Assembly (NCBI GenBank): GCA_001584585.1
Contig: LSYV01000038.1
Location: forward strand, 404,762 to 468,761
Length of the DNA: 64,000 nucleotides
Direction of reading: 5' to 3'
Source of the DNA: Gonium pectorale
Lineage: Eukaryota; Chlorophyta; Chlorophyceae; Chlamydomonadales; Volvocaceae
Position numbers and translations under genes: made by a program. Below the pieces are notes generated by a model. That model saw only the letters and a program-made list of their open reading frames with translations. It was not told where the DNA came from and made no database searches. Shown here piece after piece: positions 46,829-58,889 of this stretch; position 1 is the stretch's first letter; every line of letters starts with the position of its first letter.

Positions 46829-47731
46829 ATGACGAAGAAGAAGTCTCCTGTCAACATCGACAACGCCAAGTTCACCGGTGAGAGAAGGAGTCCGAAGAAG
46901 ACGCGCGCTGCGATGCGCGCCGCTATGAAGCGGGCTGAGGAGGCCGCGAGGGCCACCACTGATCAGCGCGATGAGGACGCGGATCAGCGGCTGAGCGAGT
47001 CTGACCACGACGACGAGCCCCCCAGCCCCAAGCCTAAGAAGAAGAAGAAGAAGGTGACCGAGGACGCGGAGGCCGCGGGGGCTGAGCTCTCGCCGGAGCT
47101 AACCGCGATGCTCGCGTCGCTGATCCGCAAGTCCATCGGGGACGAGATCCTGCCGATGATTGGAGCCTTCAATGCCGAGGTGGCCGACATGCTTGCTGGG
47201 GCCGATCCCTCGCCGCCGTCCGCGGCAGCGGCGGTCGGTGCCAAGGTGTCGCCGATTTTGGCTGCCACGGCTGCTTCGGCGCCGTCCACGGCGCTGGAGT
47301 TTCACACCAAAATATACAAGGTGGTCTGCATGCTAGCTTCGCAGGCGTCCGACAGCCTCGCCACGGACCCCGAGAAGGCCCGCTTCTTGTTGGCCGCGCT
47401 CCTCGCCTTCGCCAAGGTCGCGTAGGTCGCGGTGCAGGCTGCTGAGAATTTGGGCCCGCAGCAGGGCTGCGGCCTCAACACCATGGTCAAGTATATCAGC
47501 AGCATGGCGATGAGCTGCCTCGAGGACCCTGCGACAGCCGTCTACAACAAGTCGGCGGCTGAGGCCATGCTGGCCACGTCGCGCTCTGAGGCGGCCAACC
47601 GCAGCCCCGGCAAGCGCAAGGGCAACCGGCAGGGCAACGGCAACAGGCCGCAGGCGGCCGCCGACCGCGACGACAAGCGCCGTGACGATCGCCGTGATGA
47701 TGGCCGTGACCGCTACCCGCGTCGCAATTAA
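46829..47731 (+). CDS. Gag/ORF1-like protein with one in-frame amber codon
   Basis: From ATG 46829 the frame runs 198 codons to a TAG at 47423-47425 and continues open in the same frame to a TAA at 47729-47731, so the full reading would be 300 codons. The N terminus is Lys-rich (MTKKKSP), followed by an acidic DEDADQ/DHDDE stretch, a KPKKKKKK patch and an amphipathic Ala/Leu/Ser region. The C-terminal part is strongly basic (KRKGNRQGNGN, DDKRRDDRRDDGRDR), as expected of a nucleic-acid-binding Gag or ORF1. No zinc knuckle is seen. The TAG may be a decay mutation, a sequencing error or a programmed readthrough site. Confidence 0.55.
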
Positions 47732-48046
47732 GTCTGGGTTTCGTGGCGGGGGGACGAGAGCGGGGGGGCGTTCTCTTCGGTGGGGAGCTGGGCGGTGGCA
47801 AGCCATCGCCCATGCCGTCCGTGGCTAGGGAGGGTGTAGCGGGCGCAGCTGGTTCGGGTTTTGGACGGCCTTCGGGCTAGGCCGTGGGTTCTGGCCTTTC
47901 AGTTCCTGTTCTCCCAGCTTAGTAGGCTCGCTAGCCTGCTCCGCTTTTGTGCTTGGCACCTGTTATCCTCCCTAGCCTCGCGGCGGGGGGGGGCCGTCTC
48001 GGCTCTCTCCCTCTCCCCTTATTCCGAAGCTGAGGCGCCCTCCCCT

Positions 48047-48066
48047 NNNNNNNNNNNNNNNNNNNN
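48047..48066. other. Assembly gap (20 N)
   Basis: Twenty N inside the retrotransposon-like insertion, between its GC-rich stretch and its ATT tail. The missing length is unknown. Confidence 0.99.
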
Positions 48067-48128
48067 ACCAGAGTCCTCACCACAGCCTGCCCCCTTAACA
48101 CACGCCTCGGTGCACGACCGGGCGTAAC

Positions 48129-48156
48129 ATTATTATTATTATTATTATTATTATTA
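48129..48156. repeat. (ATT)n microsatellite
   Basis: About nine ATT units. It is read here as the 3' tail of the insertion starting at 46638, but it may be an independent microsatellite. Confidence 0.9.
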
Positions 48157-48359
48157 CCTTCACATAAACGTATTCTTAGGTCCTAATGCAGCCGTTAAAA
48201 CAAGAAAACCGCATGACGTACGGAAAGAACATGCTCCCCGTGCGGGAGCTGTAAACCAAGCAGCCCGGGCGCTACATTGCACGGGATGTGCATGGGTTGA
48301 GGCGTCGTCATCGATCAGAGCGCGGATACCATCCCAATCTAGTGCCCGTTGCCATCCCA

Positions 48360-51300
48360 TTACTTGCCCACCTTGCGCTTCGCCCGTGGCGCCTTCTTAT
48401 ACGCGGAGGCCAAGAGCAACATCCGCACCACCTTGGCGTGGCCACCTTCGGCAGTTTTGGCAACAACGTCACAGTACGCCTGAACGCACGGAATGAGTGT
48501 GCAACATGAAGGGCCGTATGCGAACACGATCAGAAGTCGCGAGCAAGGGGCAGTGGGGGATCCCACGCACAGATAGATCGGGCGAGCACAGTGTATAAGC
48601 ATTGCACGTGCCAGCGGCTAGGAAGCTTCCTTGCTACCTTGCTGGATGGTATATATGACCCTGTGGATAGCCGTTTGTCATTGCCTGATGGAGAGCATGC
48701 CGTCGCGTGACCGACCCAAAGGAAAGCCAGCCCCATGCATTCTACCTCTACGCCCGGATCCGCGCCGGCCTCGAGGAGAATTTGCACCGCCCGTTCGTGA
48801 CCGCCTTGTGCCGCAGGCATTAGGGCGCCCTACGTACCTCGGACATAGATGGGCGGACATATACACACGCGTTCAGCAGGTTGATAGAGCGCGTGCGGTT
48901 AGCATGCAGCAGGGTGGATGGATATGGGACGTATTGGACGTGCGTGCGGAAATCCAATACAGGGAAGAAGTGAAAGGAGAGCTTAAATGCCATGGCAGAC
49001 CTTCGAGAGTCTCTGGCGTGTCCACGCATGGGCAGATTGATATGTAGATAGCTCGCTCACCGCCAAATCAGATGGGCTGCAGTTGTCTCCAATAATAACC
49101 GAGGTGATGAGCTCGTCATGGCCATGCTTAACTGCGGCCACAAGTGGCACGCTGCCCTGCAAAGTAACAAATACCCACCGAGATGTATGTATGAAGTAAA
49201 GTGGGATGGAGAAGCATGCAAATGCATGATGACGTGGCAGTTGTAAGCCCGGCGTGTGATGTCTACAAGCGCTTGGAAAGCCAGCACGCCAGCCGATGTG
49301 GAAGGGCTCAGAAGATGCACCCTATTGCCATTTATAGAGCACCAAGCGTCAGCAGCACAGGGCGTGGAGGGCGACGGCCGATGAGCGGAATGCTCGCCCG
49401 CCGGCTGCATGCGCTATCAGGTGCACTGTGGGCTACATGTACAAAACACACACACGCACCCAAACGCTAACAGACCCCATAGATACCCCATTACCGGGGC
49501 TTTCTGCATGACCTCCTGCAGCAGTCTCAAATGCCCCCTTTCAGCTGCAATGCTTGACACCTGACGGCGTGCCTGCAACGAACAGTATTCAGGGTGGGGG
49601 GCTGACCCCGCATTGAGAACTACCAGCAGGCAGGAGGTAAACCAAACGAACTGTGGCATTAAGCAGGAAGGGCCAATGAGGTACGGCATGCGTAATGCCA
49701 CAATCGGGGTGTGGGCCGATGCGTGCAATGCAGTGCGCTCGTGTGCTGCTGTCTGCAGAGAGAGGCAGTAGAGCGCGCGCTGGCAATAAAAAGGCGGAGG
49801 GTAGGTGGTGTAATGGATCGCTCGCTGTAACAATCGTAAGTATGCTAATACCCACCCAGCAGCCGACTCACCTCTGCCATCAACCCTGCGTCTTGCCCGT
49901 ACACCTCAAGCAGTCGAAGCACAGCACCCACGTGGCCATTGCATGCAGCACAGTGCAGGGGCAGCTTCCCGCCCTCCAGAAGCTCCCTCTGCAACTGTGG
50001 CCAGCGCAGCGAAACAGTGCATGTACCGTACGTGCACACAGCAGCACAATAATGGTGTTGAATGCAGAGAGCCCCAGCAGGTAACACCGCATGCAGTATG
50101 TAGGCAGGGCGTAAAGGCTTGCATTCTCGTTCGGACACGGTTTGAAACCAGCAGGCGGGTGCAGGGTTAGGCGGGCACAGCAGTACTTTCAATGGGACCC
50201 TGGGTGACAACATGCAGGGATCCAACCAGTAGATAGGCAGAGCGCATTCGGCTACAGCTAGCTACTGTTTACAATGTCAATTGAGCAAGCAGGGACGGAC
50301 GGTATGTACACCGCCGCGCCGGTAAAGGTAGTTTGATGGCAATGCAGCATTGTAAAATGCTGGAGCACGCATATATGCAAGTTGATTGGCAGGCAAAGTA
50401 AATGCAGGACTATGACAACTGTGTACGTGATGTAAGGTCTTGCATTCCGCCATACTCACATGCATGAATTGTTACTTCCGGCTACTACTGTTACTCACCG
50501 CCTCCTCCCTGAATCTGTCGGGCTGTGCTTGTATTAGCACGTCCAGGACCTCCACGTGCCCGCGCAAGGCCGCGAAGTGCAGCGCGCCCCATTCAGATGG
50601 CTGCCGGGCATGTAGCAGACTGTCAGGAATATGCCGGTTGCATGCAGGATTTCTTGGGCGGACAGCATAGGAACCGACAGCTTGGGCGGACCGAGCATAG
50701 GAATCGAGTGTGCAATAGCATCAGCCAATGCAGTAGAGGAAGCGTGTTAGTGTGTGCTGCGTGCACGGCATGAGACCCAGCTCAAACAAGTTGCTTTGCC
50801 AAAGAAACAACGCACAATCAAACAGCAAATATATGGATTAGTATAGGGGTATATATACATGGCACGTGCACCAAAGCACGCACGCACCCCATGGTTCGGC
50901 TCCAGTTTACTCTGCAAGTTGGCCCCCAACGTCACAAAGCCCTTGATTAGTTTTGTGTGGCCGCCCAGGGCAGCCAACATGACATGTGTCCAGCCGTCCT
51001 GCACATGTGCATATGAAAAGGACAGAAGGGTCTATGCTCCCGCGATGATTTAGGAATGAAGGAGACGTGTATCCTGACACACATACATGGATTGGGACCA
51101 CTAACCCGATCACTGCTGTCGAGGCCTTAACGGCCTTCCATTCCGCGTCCGCCACCCGCCTCATCGGTCACCACCACGCTGACGTACGATCCGTAGCGTA
51201 TGCCCGGGGTTGATACAGGTTGGGCCATCGGACATGTCCCGAGCTATAGACGGTCTCAAGGCAGCAATGCGGATGACTTGCACGCTAATGCGCCCGTCAC

Positions 51301-54300
51301 ATCTCATTATGTCCCTTAAGGAACCAGACGTTTTGCGCATGTGTAATCCACTGAGATCTTCTAGCTGGGGTAGGTGAGACACACGAGTTTGCGATAACTA
51401 GCTGTGTATGGCCAGGCTTAGGAATTCCTAAAGATATCCTTGCAACGTACACATATCCTACCACGGTAGGGGCTGGCTGCAAACACATTACATAAAGGTT
51501 GGGCATACATGTAGGCATCCTGTTCCCTACCACAAACCCTGTTCCCTACCACTTACCTCCAACAAGGTATGTGGCAGCTGTCGATTGCCCAACCACAACG
51601 AGCTGCAGTTATCTACTTCGTCCCATTTCTGTGCTCTTCGCGTATAAGCTCTCCTAGTTGTTCCCTGAAGCAAAAGGCATATGTATGCACATGTTCAAGA
51701 CGCGTCGACGGCTTGGTCTCATTCCAGATGGGCGGCTGGGCGGGGCATTCGGCATTGAGACCAGATAGATTTGCGCTACATACCGCGCACTGAAGGTAAA
51801 GCCCCTTGCAATATGTACCTTGCTCGTGCGTGTGTACGCCCTGATGAGCTCGAACAAGATCTCTCCGTGGCAGCGCTCCATGGCCAGCACTAAAGCCGTC
51901 TTTGTGTTCTGCATGCACTCAAACAACTAATGAAACGAGGAATAATGTCGGTAGTCTCAACCATAATACCGTGAAGCCTCAACAGCCATACTGAAAGTCA
52001 TGCTGTATGTGCATATTGCGTTGTATTTGTCAAGTATCCCACTTTGTATCGCTCATAGTCCACTTTGCTGATGTCGGCGCCCTCGGCGAGCAGCAACTTG
52101 ACCGCCTCCAGGTGTCCACCAACGGTCGCGGCGATAAGTGGTGTCCTACCATCCTGCATGCGCACACATTTACATCGCCAAGACTCACAAACACGATCTT
52201 ACTTTCAAACTGCCCGGCGCGCGGAATCATCACCGGCAAAACGGTCGATGGAAGGGCATTCACGCACACAGTCAGCAGATGCAGGGGGTACCCACGTGTA
52301 CATGGCCAAATGCTAGCGGCGTGCGAAAACATGACTCAAGCTTGTGGCTGCAGCATGACATGACAGCACACGGCCAGCTTGCTTGTTGCAAAATGACCGG
52401 GAACATGTACTAATTACCCTCTGGTCCACAGCGTCCTTGTTGGCTCCGGCCCGAATCAGCTCGCGCATGACACCCACGTGCCCCCTCGCGGCGGCCGCAA
52501 TCAGGGGCGCCAGGTCGATCTGGGGGCGTACGGTACGTGTCCACGTTAGCATGTACGCGTGTGCTCATCAGCAGTAAGGTCCTCTGACAGATCCGTTGCA
52601 TGAATTGTTGGCGGAGTGCAAGTAAGGTTCATTCCTTGTTGCTCGCCCGCTTGCTTGTTGCTGGGCGAAACACACACGAGCGATGATGCATTGGCCACAT
52701 ACAACACCGCCTGCTGCAGCGCGTTAGCCCGCCTCAGTGCTGCCTTACTAGGAGGTGCAGCGTCGTCACAGCAGTGCGGCTCAACAAGCGTTCCATGCAC
52801 GCACTATCCATAACCTCACTTGGCAATCTACCTTGACAACCCGAGAACCGTAACGCTGCCTTCATTCTAGTTCACGTGCATGCACGCAGCGACGGCGGCC
52901 CCTACCTCTTTAACAGCATTGACGTCAGCTCCTTTGCCAATCAGCATTTGAGCCACTTGTGCGTGGCCCTCCATGGAAGCCAAAATCAGCGCAGAGCGGC
53001 CACGCTGTTCGACGAACGGCGCACACAAAGCACACACAAAGACACGCATGAGGTGCTGCAGTGATGGAACCGCATAGACGGCGGGATGCTTAGCGAGCTT
53101 CCAAGAATGAAGGAGAGGCGAGCATGCAGCAGACATCGGCTGATATGCATGAAAAAGCAAATAGGACCAAACAATAATTCAGCTTGCGCTCGGCTTAACG
53201 CATACCCTCACCGTGTCCACAGCAGCTGCATCGGCCCCGGACTGGAGAAGATAGCGCACCGTCTCGGTGTGACCCTTTTCCGATGCCAACAGAAGCGGTG
53301 TCGAGCCAGCCTGCGGTGTCGAGCGGGTGCGTAATAATCGGCAGCGGCTCGTGCAGCAGGGCGTGCGGAAACATGGTGGACAGGCGACTTACACAATTAC
53401 ACAATCAGGCTAGGCAAAGATATTCACTATCCTACTCGATCGCTAATACACATGACCGAGTCAAGTCGTTGTTGGCGGGGTGAGGGCCTCGTCGTTTGCT
53501 TGAAGCTTTGCTCACGTATGCAAAGTAAATCATAACCGTTGCGCCGGCGCGGCATAGTTCATGCCATTCTGCCGGTCAATCAACCAGGCAAGTAAGATAG
53601 CCTGCCTACATCCGCTCACACCCAATTTGGGACTGACCGTGTTGGTCAGATGCAAGTTTGCGTGGTACTCAGTAACCAGCATCTTCAGGACTTCGATGTT
53701 GCCCGCAAGTGCCGTGTGATGGATTGGGGCGCTGCCATCCTGCAAGCAAGCGGTCGTCCACCTGCTGCTGTAAGCATCACCCCATTTATGTGGTACACAA
53801 ACGTGAAGAAGTTGACAGGCAATTAAACAGAGTGCTTGCTGAACAGAGGTCATCAAGCCATACATACCTGATCCAGTGCCGCAGGGTCGGCACCACCATC
53901 TTGCAGCAGGACTCGTACCACCTCCAGGGGCATCTTCTTCGCGCCGCATGCCAGGTGTACGGGGGTACGGTGAAGCTGTGTACGGTGCACGTACGGCGGG
54001 TGGACAGGCCCCGACATGGGGGTGACGCCAAGCGTGAGAAAGGTCCCGGGACATACGTTATCACTGTTGAATGGCGGGCGCCAGCAGGCAGGTGGCGGTT
54101 GGCGGTTGGCGATTAACCAGCCACAATGTAAGACAACACGCTGTAGGGCTGTGCTTGTGGTGAACTAACGGGGGCTGGCTGTTAGCTAAACAATGCCAAA
54201 CCGATAGATATATAGGTACTGCTTGCTTTGCTACGGAAACAGAACCCCGCGTCACCCCGTTGTGGATTGATGGGTGATGACCAGTTCAGCGAAGCTGCGG

Positions 54301-55142
54301 TGAGCGAGGTCGCCGTTAGAGGATGTGCTTGCGGCCGCCATCGGTGTTAACGAAGGTGATATGAATGAGAGACGGACGGAGAACGCTTGGTGCTGTGTGT
54401 GTGCTGCACGGATAGATACATTACGATAAACTATCTACGATACACCAGTGCCCAAGTAGGCGCAAGACGCAAGCAACGTCGATATCTGGTATGGGGCTTT
54501 TAATACAACCCGCATCAACGAACTCCACGTCCAGCAGGGTTTGGTGGGCAGCGTATCGTAATGATGCCTGACATGACCTTGATCGAAGTGGTCTTGCCAC
54601 ACCTACCCCAAGTATGCAAGGGTCCCTGCGTGTGCATGCGTGATGCAGGCGTTCAGGTCTCTATCCAGTGGGGGCACTTCTTACCTTGTCCCGTGCATTG
54701 CAGATGTTTGTTGCCTGCTGTCGGGGACCTGTGTGGGGCTGCTGCTGCTGCTGCTGATTTGTGTTGCCCCAGCCGATAAGCTCCTTGACCACAGCTAGGT
54801 GCCCATTCGCTGCCGCCACGTGGAGAGGCGTGGCCCCATCCTGTATGTGCAAGTGGGTAGAGATTGCATATGCATATGCAATCCAGAACTCCATCCAGCA
54901 ATAAGCTGAATAGGAGGATGGACTTCCACGATTCAGCGTCGTGTTATTTGTGCCAAAGACTCTATGGCCTCAGATGGAGAGACATTTCAATTTCTGAAGG
55001 CTTTATGAATGGCAGGCATGACATAAGTAATACTTACAAAGTCATGGCAGACTATCTCAACGCCTGAACGAAGGAGGTCCGCAACGAAATCCGCTCGGTC
55101 TGTCAGGCAGGCTTCGTGCAGGTGCGTCCAACCAGGGTTTGC
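48360..55142 (-). repeat. Sixteen ankyrin repeats, each a phase 0 exon
   Basis: Exon lengths are 78-156 bp, most 96-111 bp (32-37 codons), matching the 33-residue ankyrin unit. The intron always cuts just before the D-G-x-T-P-L turn. Good consensus repeats (54840, 53310, 53004, 52153) mix with decayed ones (51908, 49572, 48479) that keep only the GH turn and the second helix. The 54840 exon is longer because it holds a CAG run encoding six Gln and a Thr/Asn tail. Confidence 0.8.
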
Positions 55143-56597
55143 CTGCGTACCGTGAATGTCAGCCCGCACTATCTACACACAGCAGCACGTGCAGCGGCAG
55201 CAGAAGCAGATAGGAAGTGCTGCCCGGCAGTTAATGGCCTCCAAATGCTAAATCAATGTCAAATCGTTCAGTGAAGGAAAGAAATGCACAGACAGGAAAA
55301 CTGTGCCCAGAGAAAAATTCATCACGCTGCTTACCTTTGCATTCTCCAAACGATATTCCTTCTCCCAATGACGAGTGAACCTGAAAGTGCAGATAGACGG
55401 CAGGAATAGTAACAGTGCTAGCATCGCAAGGTTTTCTTTGACACTCCAAGGACACAGAACCTACCTCTGATCCCACAGGATGATTGCGGTCGCCAATATG
55501 TTGTCATGAATGCGCGGGAATGAACGTATACCCTCAACCTTGCGGTGCCCTCTAGACAGGGCTGGCTAGCAAGATGTCACCTAGTTCCGATGGAACGCAG
55601 AGTGCGAGTGCAAGCATGGATGGAGAATGCTGTTGTTGCAGCGATACTTACAGTCTCGTGAGACGCATCCCAAGCTTTCGCTTGCGCTGCTTGTGCTGGG
55701 ACTGTTGCCCTGGAATGACCTGCGTACGGACGTGCATGTGCTCAGCGCACACCGGTTGGTGGTGTCATTGCATGGCGGAGCAACATACAAGCAATCTACG
55801 TAATCTATCAATATACCAATCTGATTATCTAAAACCTATCAGAGCGAATACACAGTCTACATATCTGCGTGATGCAAGCAATCTAACACCTCGATTGCCG
55901 CGCGCGCTGGACAAAGAGGGGTCACTATGAGGCAAGCAAGCGGCCTCACTACTAGGAAGTACGCACCCAAAGAAGCTGCCAGTGTGCAGCACACAGCAGC
56001 TCAACCAGCGCCAAGAGGCGCCACCCCACACCCATGTACAGCAGCAAGGTGCACGCCTGTGAGAAGTACCAGGCACAGCTGTGCGGGCCAAAGGATTGCT
56101 GCTGCCGGAACAGAGATGCGTTCTTGTCAGGCCCTGGATAGTTGAGGGTACATTCGCAGCTCTGGGTCAGTTTGAACTGGGAGTGTGGGCCACCGACAGA
56201 GTGGCACCTACACATGAGGACGATCAAGCTATATCTAACAGAAGAGAACATTGCATAAAATCACTGCTTTGCATCAGCCCGCCTGCCGTACAGGCATTGT
56301 TATGCCTTCCATAGCGGTGCTTACAAGGTGCGCCACGCACGCCCACGCACGCCCACGCCCGCCCGCACGTGGAGCAAACTCGACGGAAATATATACCGGA
56401 ACGGGTTGCCTGCCACATGCATCAATCATACACATATGACACTCACCATCCGCACGGAGCCTCTTGTCTACGCCACATATGCCGTAACTGTAATATGCCG
56501 CGAGGATCTCAGATTTACGGTCCGCCAAGTACTGCTTGAGTTCCTGTATGGTAGCGGTAGTAACAACAGCGCACTTCCTTGCATTCGCATGCAACAT
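48360..56597 (-). CDS. Gene D: ankyrin-repeat protein, one repeat per exon
   Basis: Exons from 5' to 3' on the minus strand: 56597-56447, 55719-55652, 55538-55465, 55380-55335, 55142-55038, 54840-54685, 53975-53868, 53739-53638, 53310-53212, 53004-52906, 52519-52418, 52153-52043, 51908-51819, 50998-50888, 50600-50499, 49988-49872, 49572-49495, 49156-49061, 48829-48746, 48479-48360. Total 2,019 bp, 672 aa. The first four exons give a helical N-terminal region without a known domain. Each of the last 16 encodes one ankyrin repeat, such as DGATPLHVAAANGHLAVVKE, and all their introns are phase 0. The C terminus is basic (KRKVGK, stop at 48360-48362). ATG 56597 is the first in-frame ATG, but the frame stays open upstream to the inserted leader at 56681, so the original start may be lost. 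The protein is probably a cytosolic or nuclear scaffold; partners are unknown. Confidence 0.8.
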
Positions 56598-56680
56598 TTT
56601 CAGCTCCGGTAGAAGTTGAAGCCATTTAAAATCACACAAAGACGACCGTGTCCTATCTCTATCTGGCAATCTATCTATAT

Positions 56681-57400
56681 TTAAGGCTTAGGCCTGGAGG
56701 GGCGAAGCCCCGAAAGGGCTAAGCAGAGTTCTGTACGGAAGTAGTACAGCTGTCCTGAGCTTAGCGCTGCTCGCTCTCCCTGTATGTTCGGCATTCTGCC
56801 TTCACAGTTGAGAGCTTGCATCGCTTGCGAGCTGACTCACTTCCCTCCCTTTTGTCGCCGAGCCTCCCGGCTCTGTCCCACCCGTTCGCAGCCCTCGGAG
56901 CGGCGGCGCATCCGCACGGCGAGCGACCCCTGCCGGACACCGGGCGCGGGTTTTGGGTCGGGGGGGGGCTTCGCGGGGGTTCCGGCGCGCCCGGGCGGAC
57001 GGCCGTATGGTCCCCGCCCGGTTGGAGTGTGGCCGGTGGGGGGATGTGTGGTGGTCGGTCGCGGGCGCGCGCGCGTGAGAGCTGCGGGGAGGTTTTTTGA
57101 GTTTCGGCCCCGGGTCCAGTTTTTACTCCCCGCGCTACCTCTCGCGTGCTTCGTTGCAGGAACCTGGGGCGGCCGGGCCGCGCACCTGCCTGGTGCGCGG
57201 CGCGCGGCAGCCGCCGGTGCCGGCGGCTTGGGGTTCGGGTCGGCCGGTCTCTGCTGGCCGGTGGGTGTTCGGTCGGGCCTCGGGCGCGGGCGCCCGACGT
57301 CGTTGTTCCGTTTTGGCGCGCTGGTTTCTGCTGTGTAAAGGTCCTCGTCAATGCCTTGGGGTCCGGTTGCCTCCACCGGGTCATCACCGAATTGCATTAA
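56681..57400 (+). mobile_element. Second insertion with the shared structured leader and a different body
   Basis: The leader 56681-56843 matches 46638-46796 with a few base changes and a 4-nt insertion (CTGTATGTTCGG against CTGTTCGG). After CACTTC the sequence is unrelated to the first element: a very GC-rich, low-complexity stretch with no convincing protein. The right end is uncertain; base composition changes near 57340-57400. A short segment at 57412-57432 is a rough inverted match to part of the leader, but too weak to call a terminal repeat. Confidence 0.5.
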
Positions 57401-58889
57401 AGCGAGGGACAGCTACTGTAGTACAGAACTGCGAGCAGTGAAATGTTACAAACGTGGACCAACAATCCAGGTACCAACACAGCAAACTGCTGGTGGGCTG
57501 TGAAAGTTAATCATGCATGCAGTCGTTTTCAAATATCTGGCTTGCCGGAGCCATTCTACATGACGTGCCCATGCATCCACTCGTGTGCATGCAGGTCTAG
57601 CTGTTGCCCCTAAAAGCCACAATGTGTTCACGACTATTGCGAATTACCTAAATAGCTTTGTTCGACTGTTCGCGTCATTATTTGATCTGGACTGGTGGGC
57701 TGTGTGTGAACGGTGGCTTCGCGATTAGAGAGGGGGAGGGGAAGAGAAACAGGGAAAGCTCTACATACTCCAATCAAGGCACGCTCATACACATACACCC
57801 CGCGTACACAACGACGCCATCACCTTCGTGGTTACGCTCGTCATATGCGTTTTCCTTTGCAACACATGCGCCCCGCATCGTAAACACATTAAACGTGGGT
57901 CACGACGGCCCCTCCCCTCACTCGCCGCCCCGCTCCCACCTCCCTCCACCTCCTTCCAACACCCTACTCCTCGCGCTTCCGCCACCCCCCAACGTCACGC
58001 GGGCAGCCTTGCAAGCAACGCGGTTCCTCTGAACCTACTCCCGCCTTACCCTACCCTAATTCGACTTGTCAACGCCGCCTCGCTGACGGACCATGTTCAG
58101 GCGCGAGCCCCCCGCGCCGCCGTTGCCGTTGTCGTTGCCGCACCCCTCGCCGCCGCCTCCGCCATAACCCCCGCCAGCCACGAGCACCTCCCGCAGCCCC
58201 GCGCCGCCTCCGCCTGCCTGCTTGTCGGCGGCCTTGAGGCGGCGGTGCACCATCCGTGCGCACGATGCTGGGTAGAAAACCCCTAAGCAGTTCATTTGAA
58301 GCAATCTACGCATAGCGTTGCTTGTGCTTTTGTATATACGCGGCCTGCATTGCCTGCCGCCGTAGACATCCGTTAACACCATGACATCATAATACAAAGT
58401 GCATACTTCGAGGTTGCCTTCCCCGTTTTTGGTTCTTTTTTTATACAAGATCAAACGGTTCTATAAACGTGTGGCCTCCAAAGCGTCCCCTGCCATATAT
58501 TGCACTCAAACATAAGTGATCCAAACGTGAACCACGTAATATGCGAGCCTGCACATCATCATATGTAGAGACCCGCACAGCCTCTCATTAACATTTCCTT
58601 CCGACAGCCCTGCCGTAGCATCTGTTCCGGGTAAGTGCGATTGCGATGCGGTGCCGTGGAGGAGTGTGTTGGGGTTGCCCTAATAAGAGACAGCATACGT
58701 CGCGTCTCCACACATTGGTGGTCATCACAATCACGTGCAGGAGCGGTCTGCTGCGGCGTACGCGTCCGCGCCTGCACGGGCTTACTTATGCTCATCCGCC
58801 AGTTGCTACTACCCTGCCTCCCCACTCCACAGCCTGGAGCCGTGCTGCCGGTTTTAGTCAGGCTGCACCATTGAGGCCGACGGCTGCCA
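57401..58889. other. No supported gene; region downstream of gene C
   Basis: On the minus strand this holds the 3' UTR of gene C, which ends at 58890 at the latest. A Gly-rich minus-strand frame (about 58069-58266) and a complementary Pro/Ala-rich plus-strand frame are low-complexity mirror images. No poly(A) TGTAA was found close to the C stop on the minus strand. Confidence 0.45.

Larger units (their letters stand above)
46638..48156 (+). mobile_element. Retrotransposon-like insertion with an ATT-repeat tail (interrupted by gap)
   Basis: It starts with a structured leader shared with a second insertion at 56681, continues with a gag-like reading frame (46829-47731), then a GC-rich non-coding stretch, a 20-N gap (48047-48066) and a tail of about nine ATT units (48129-48156). 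A 5' leader, a basic ORF1 and a simple-repeat tail fit a non-LTR (LINE-like) element. No reverse transcriptase is visible; it may lie in the gap. No target-site duplication is evident. Confidence 0.55.

Noticed and set aside
51119..51170. Extra ankyrin-gene exon encoding ADAEWKAVKASTAVIG
   Set aside because: The frame looks coding-like, but I could not find acceptor and donor sites that fit the phase 0 chain, and the neighbouring exons join in frame without it.
46638..56843. The two similar leaders as LTRs of one 10-kb element
   Set aside because: They are 159-163 bp, lack TG...CA ends and enclose an intact host-like ankyrin gene on the opposite strand with no integrase or reverse transcriptase.
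56840..57397. 186-codon minus-strand Pro/Arg-rich frame
   Set aside because: It is a product of extreme GC content, with equally long frames on the other strand and no recognisable domain.
58069..58266. Gly-rich minus-strand frame as a small Gly-rich protein
   Set aside because: It mirrors a Pro/Ala-rich frame on the plus strand in GC-repeat DNA, and there is no supporting gene structure.
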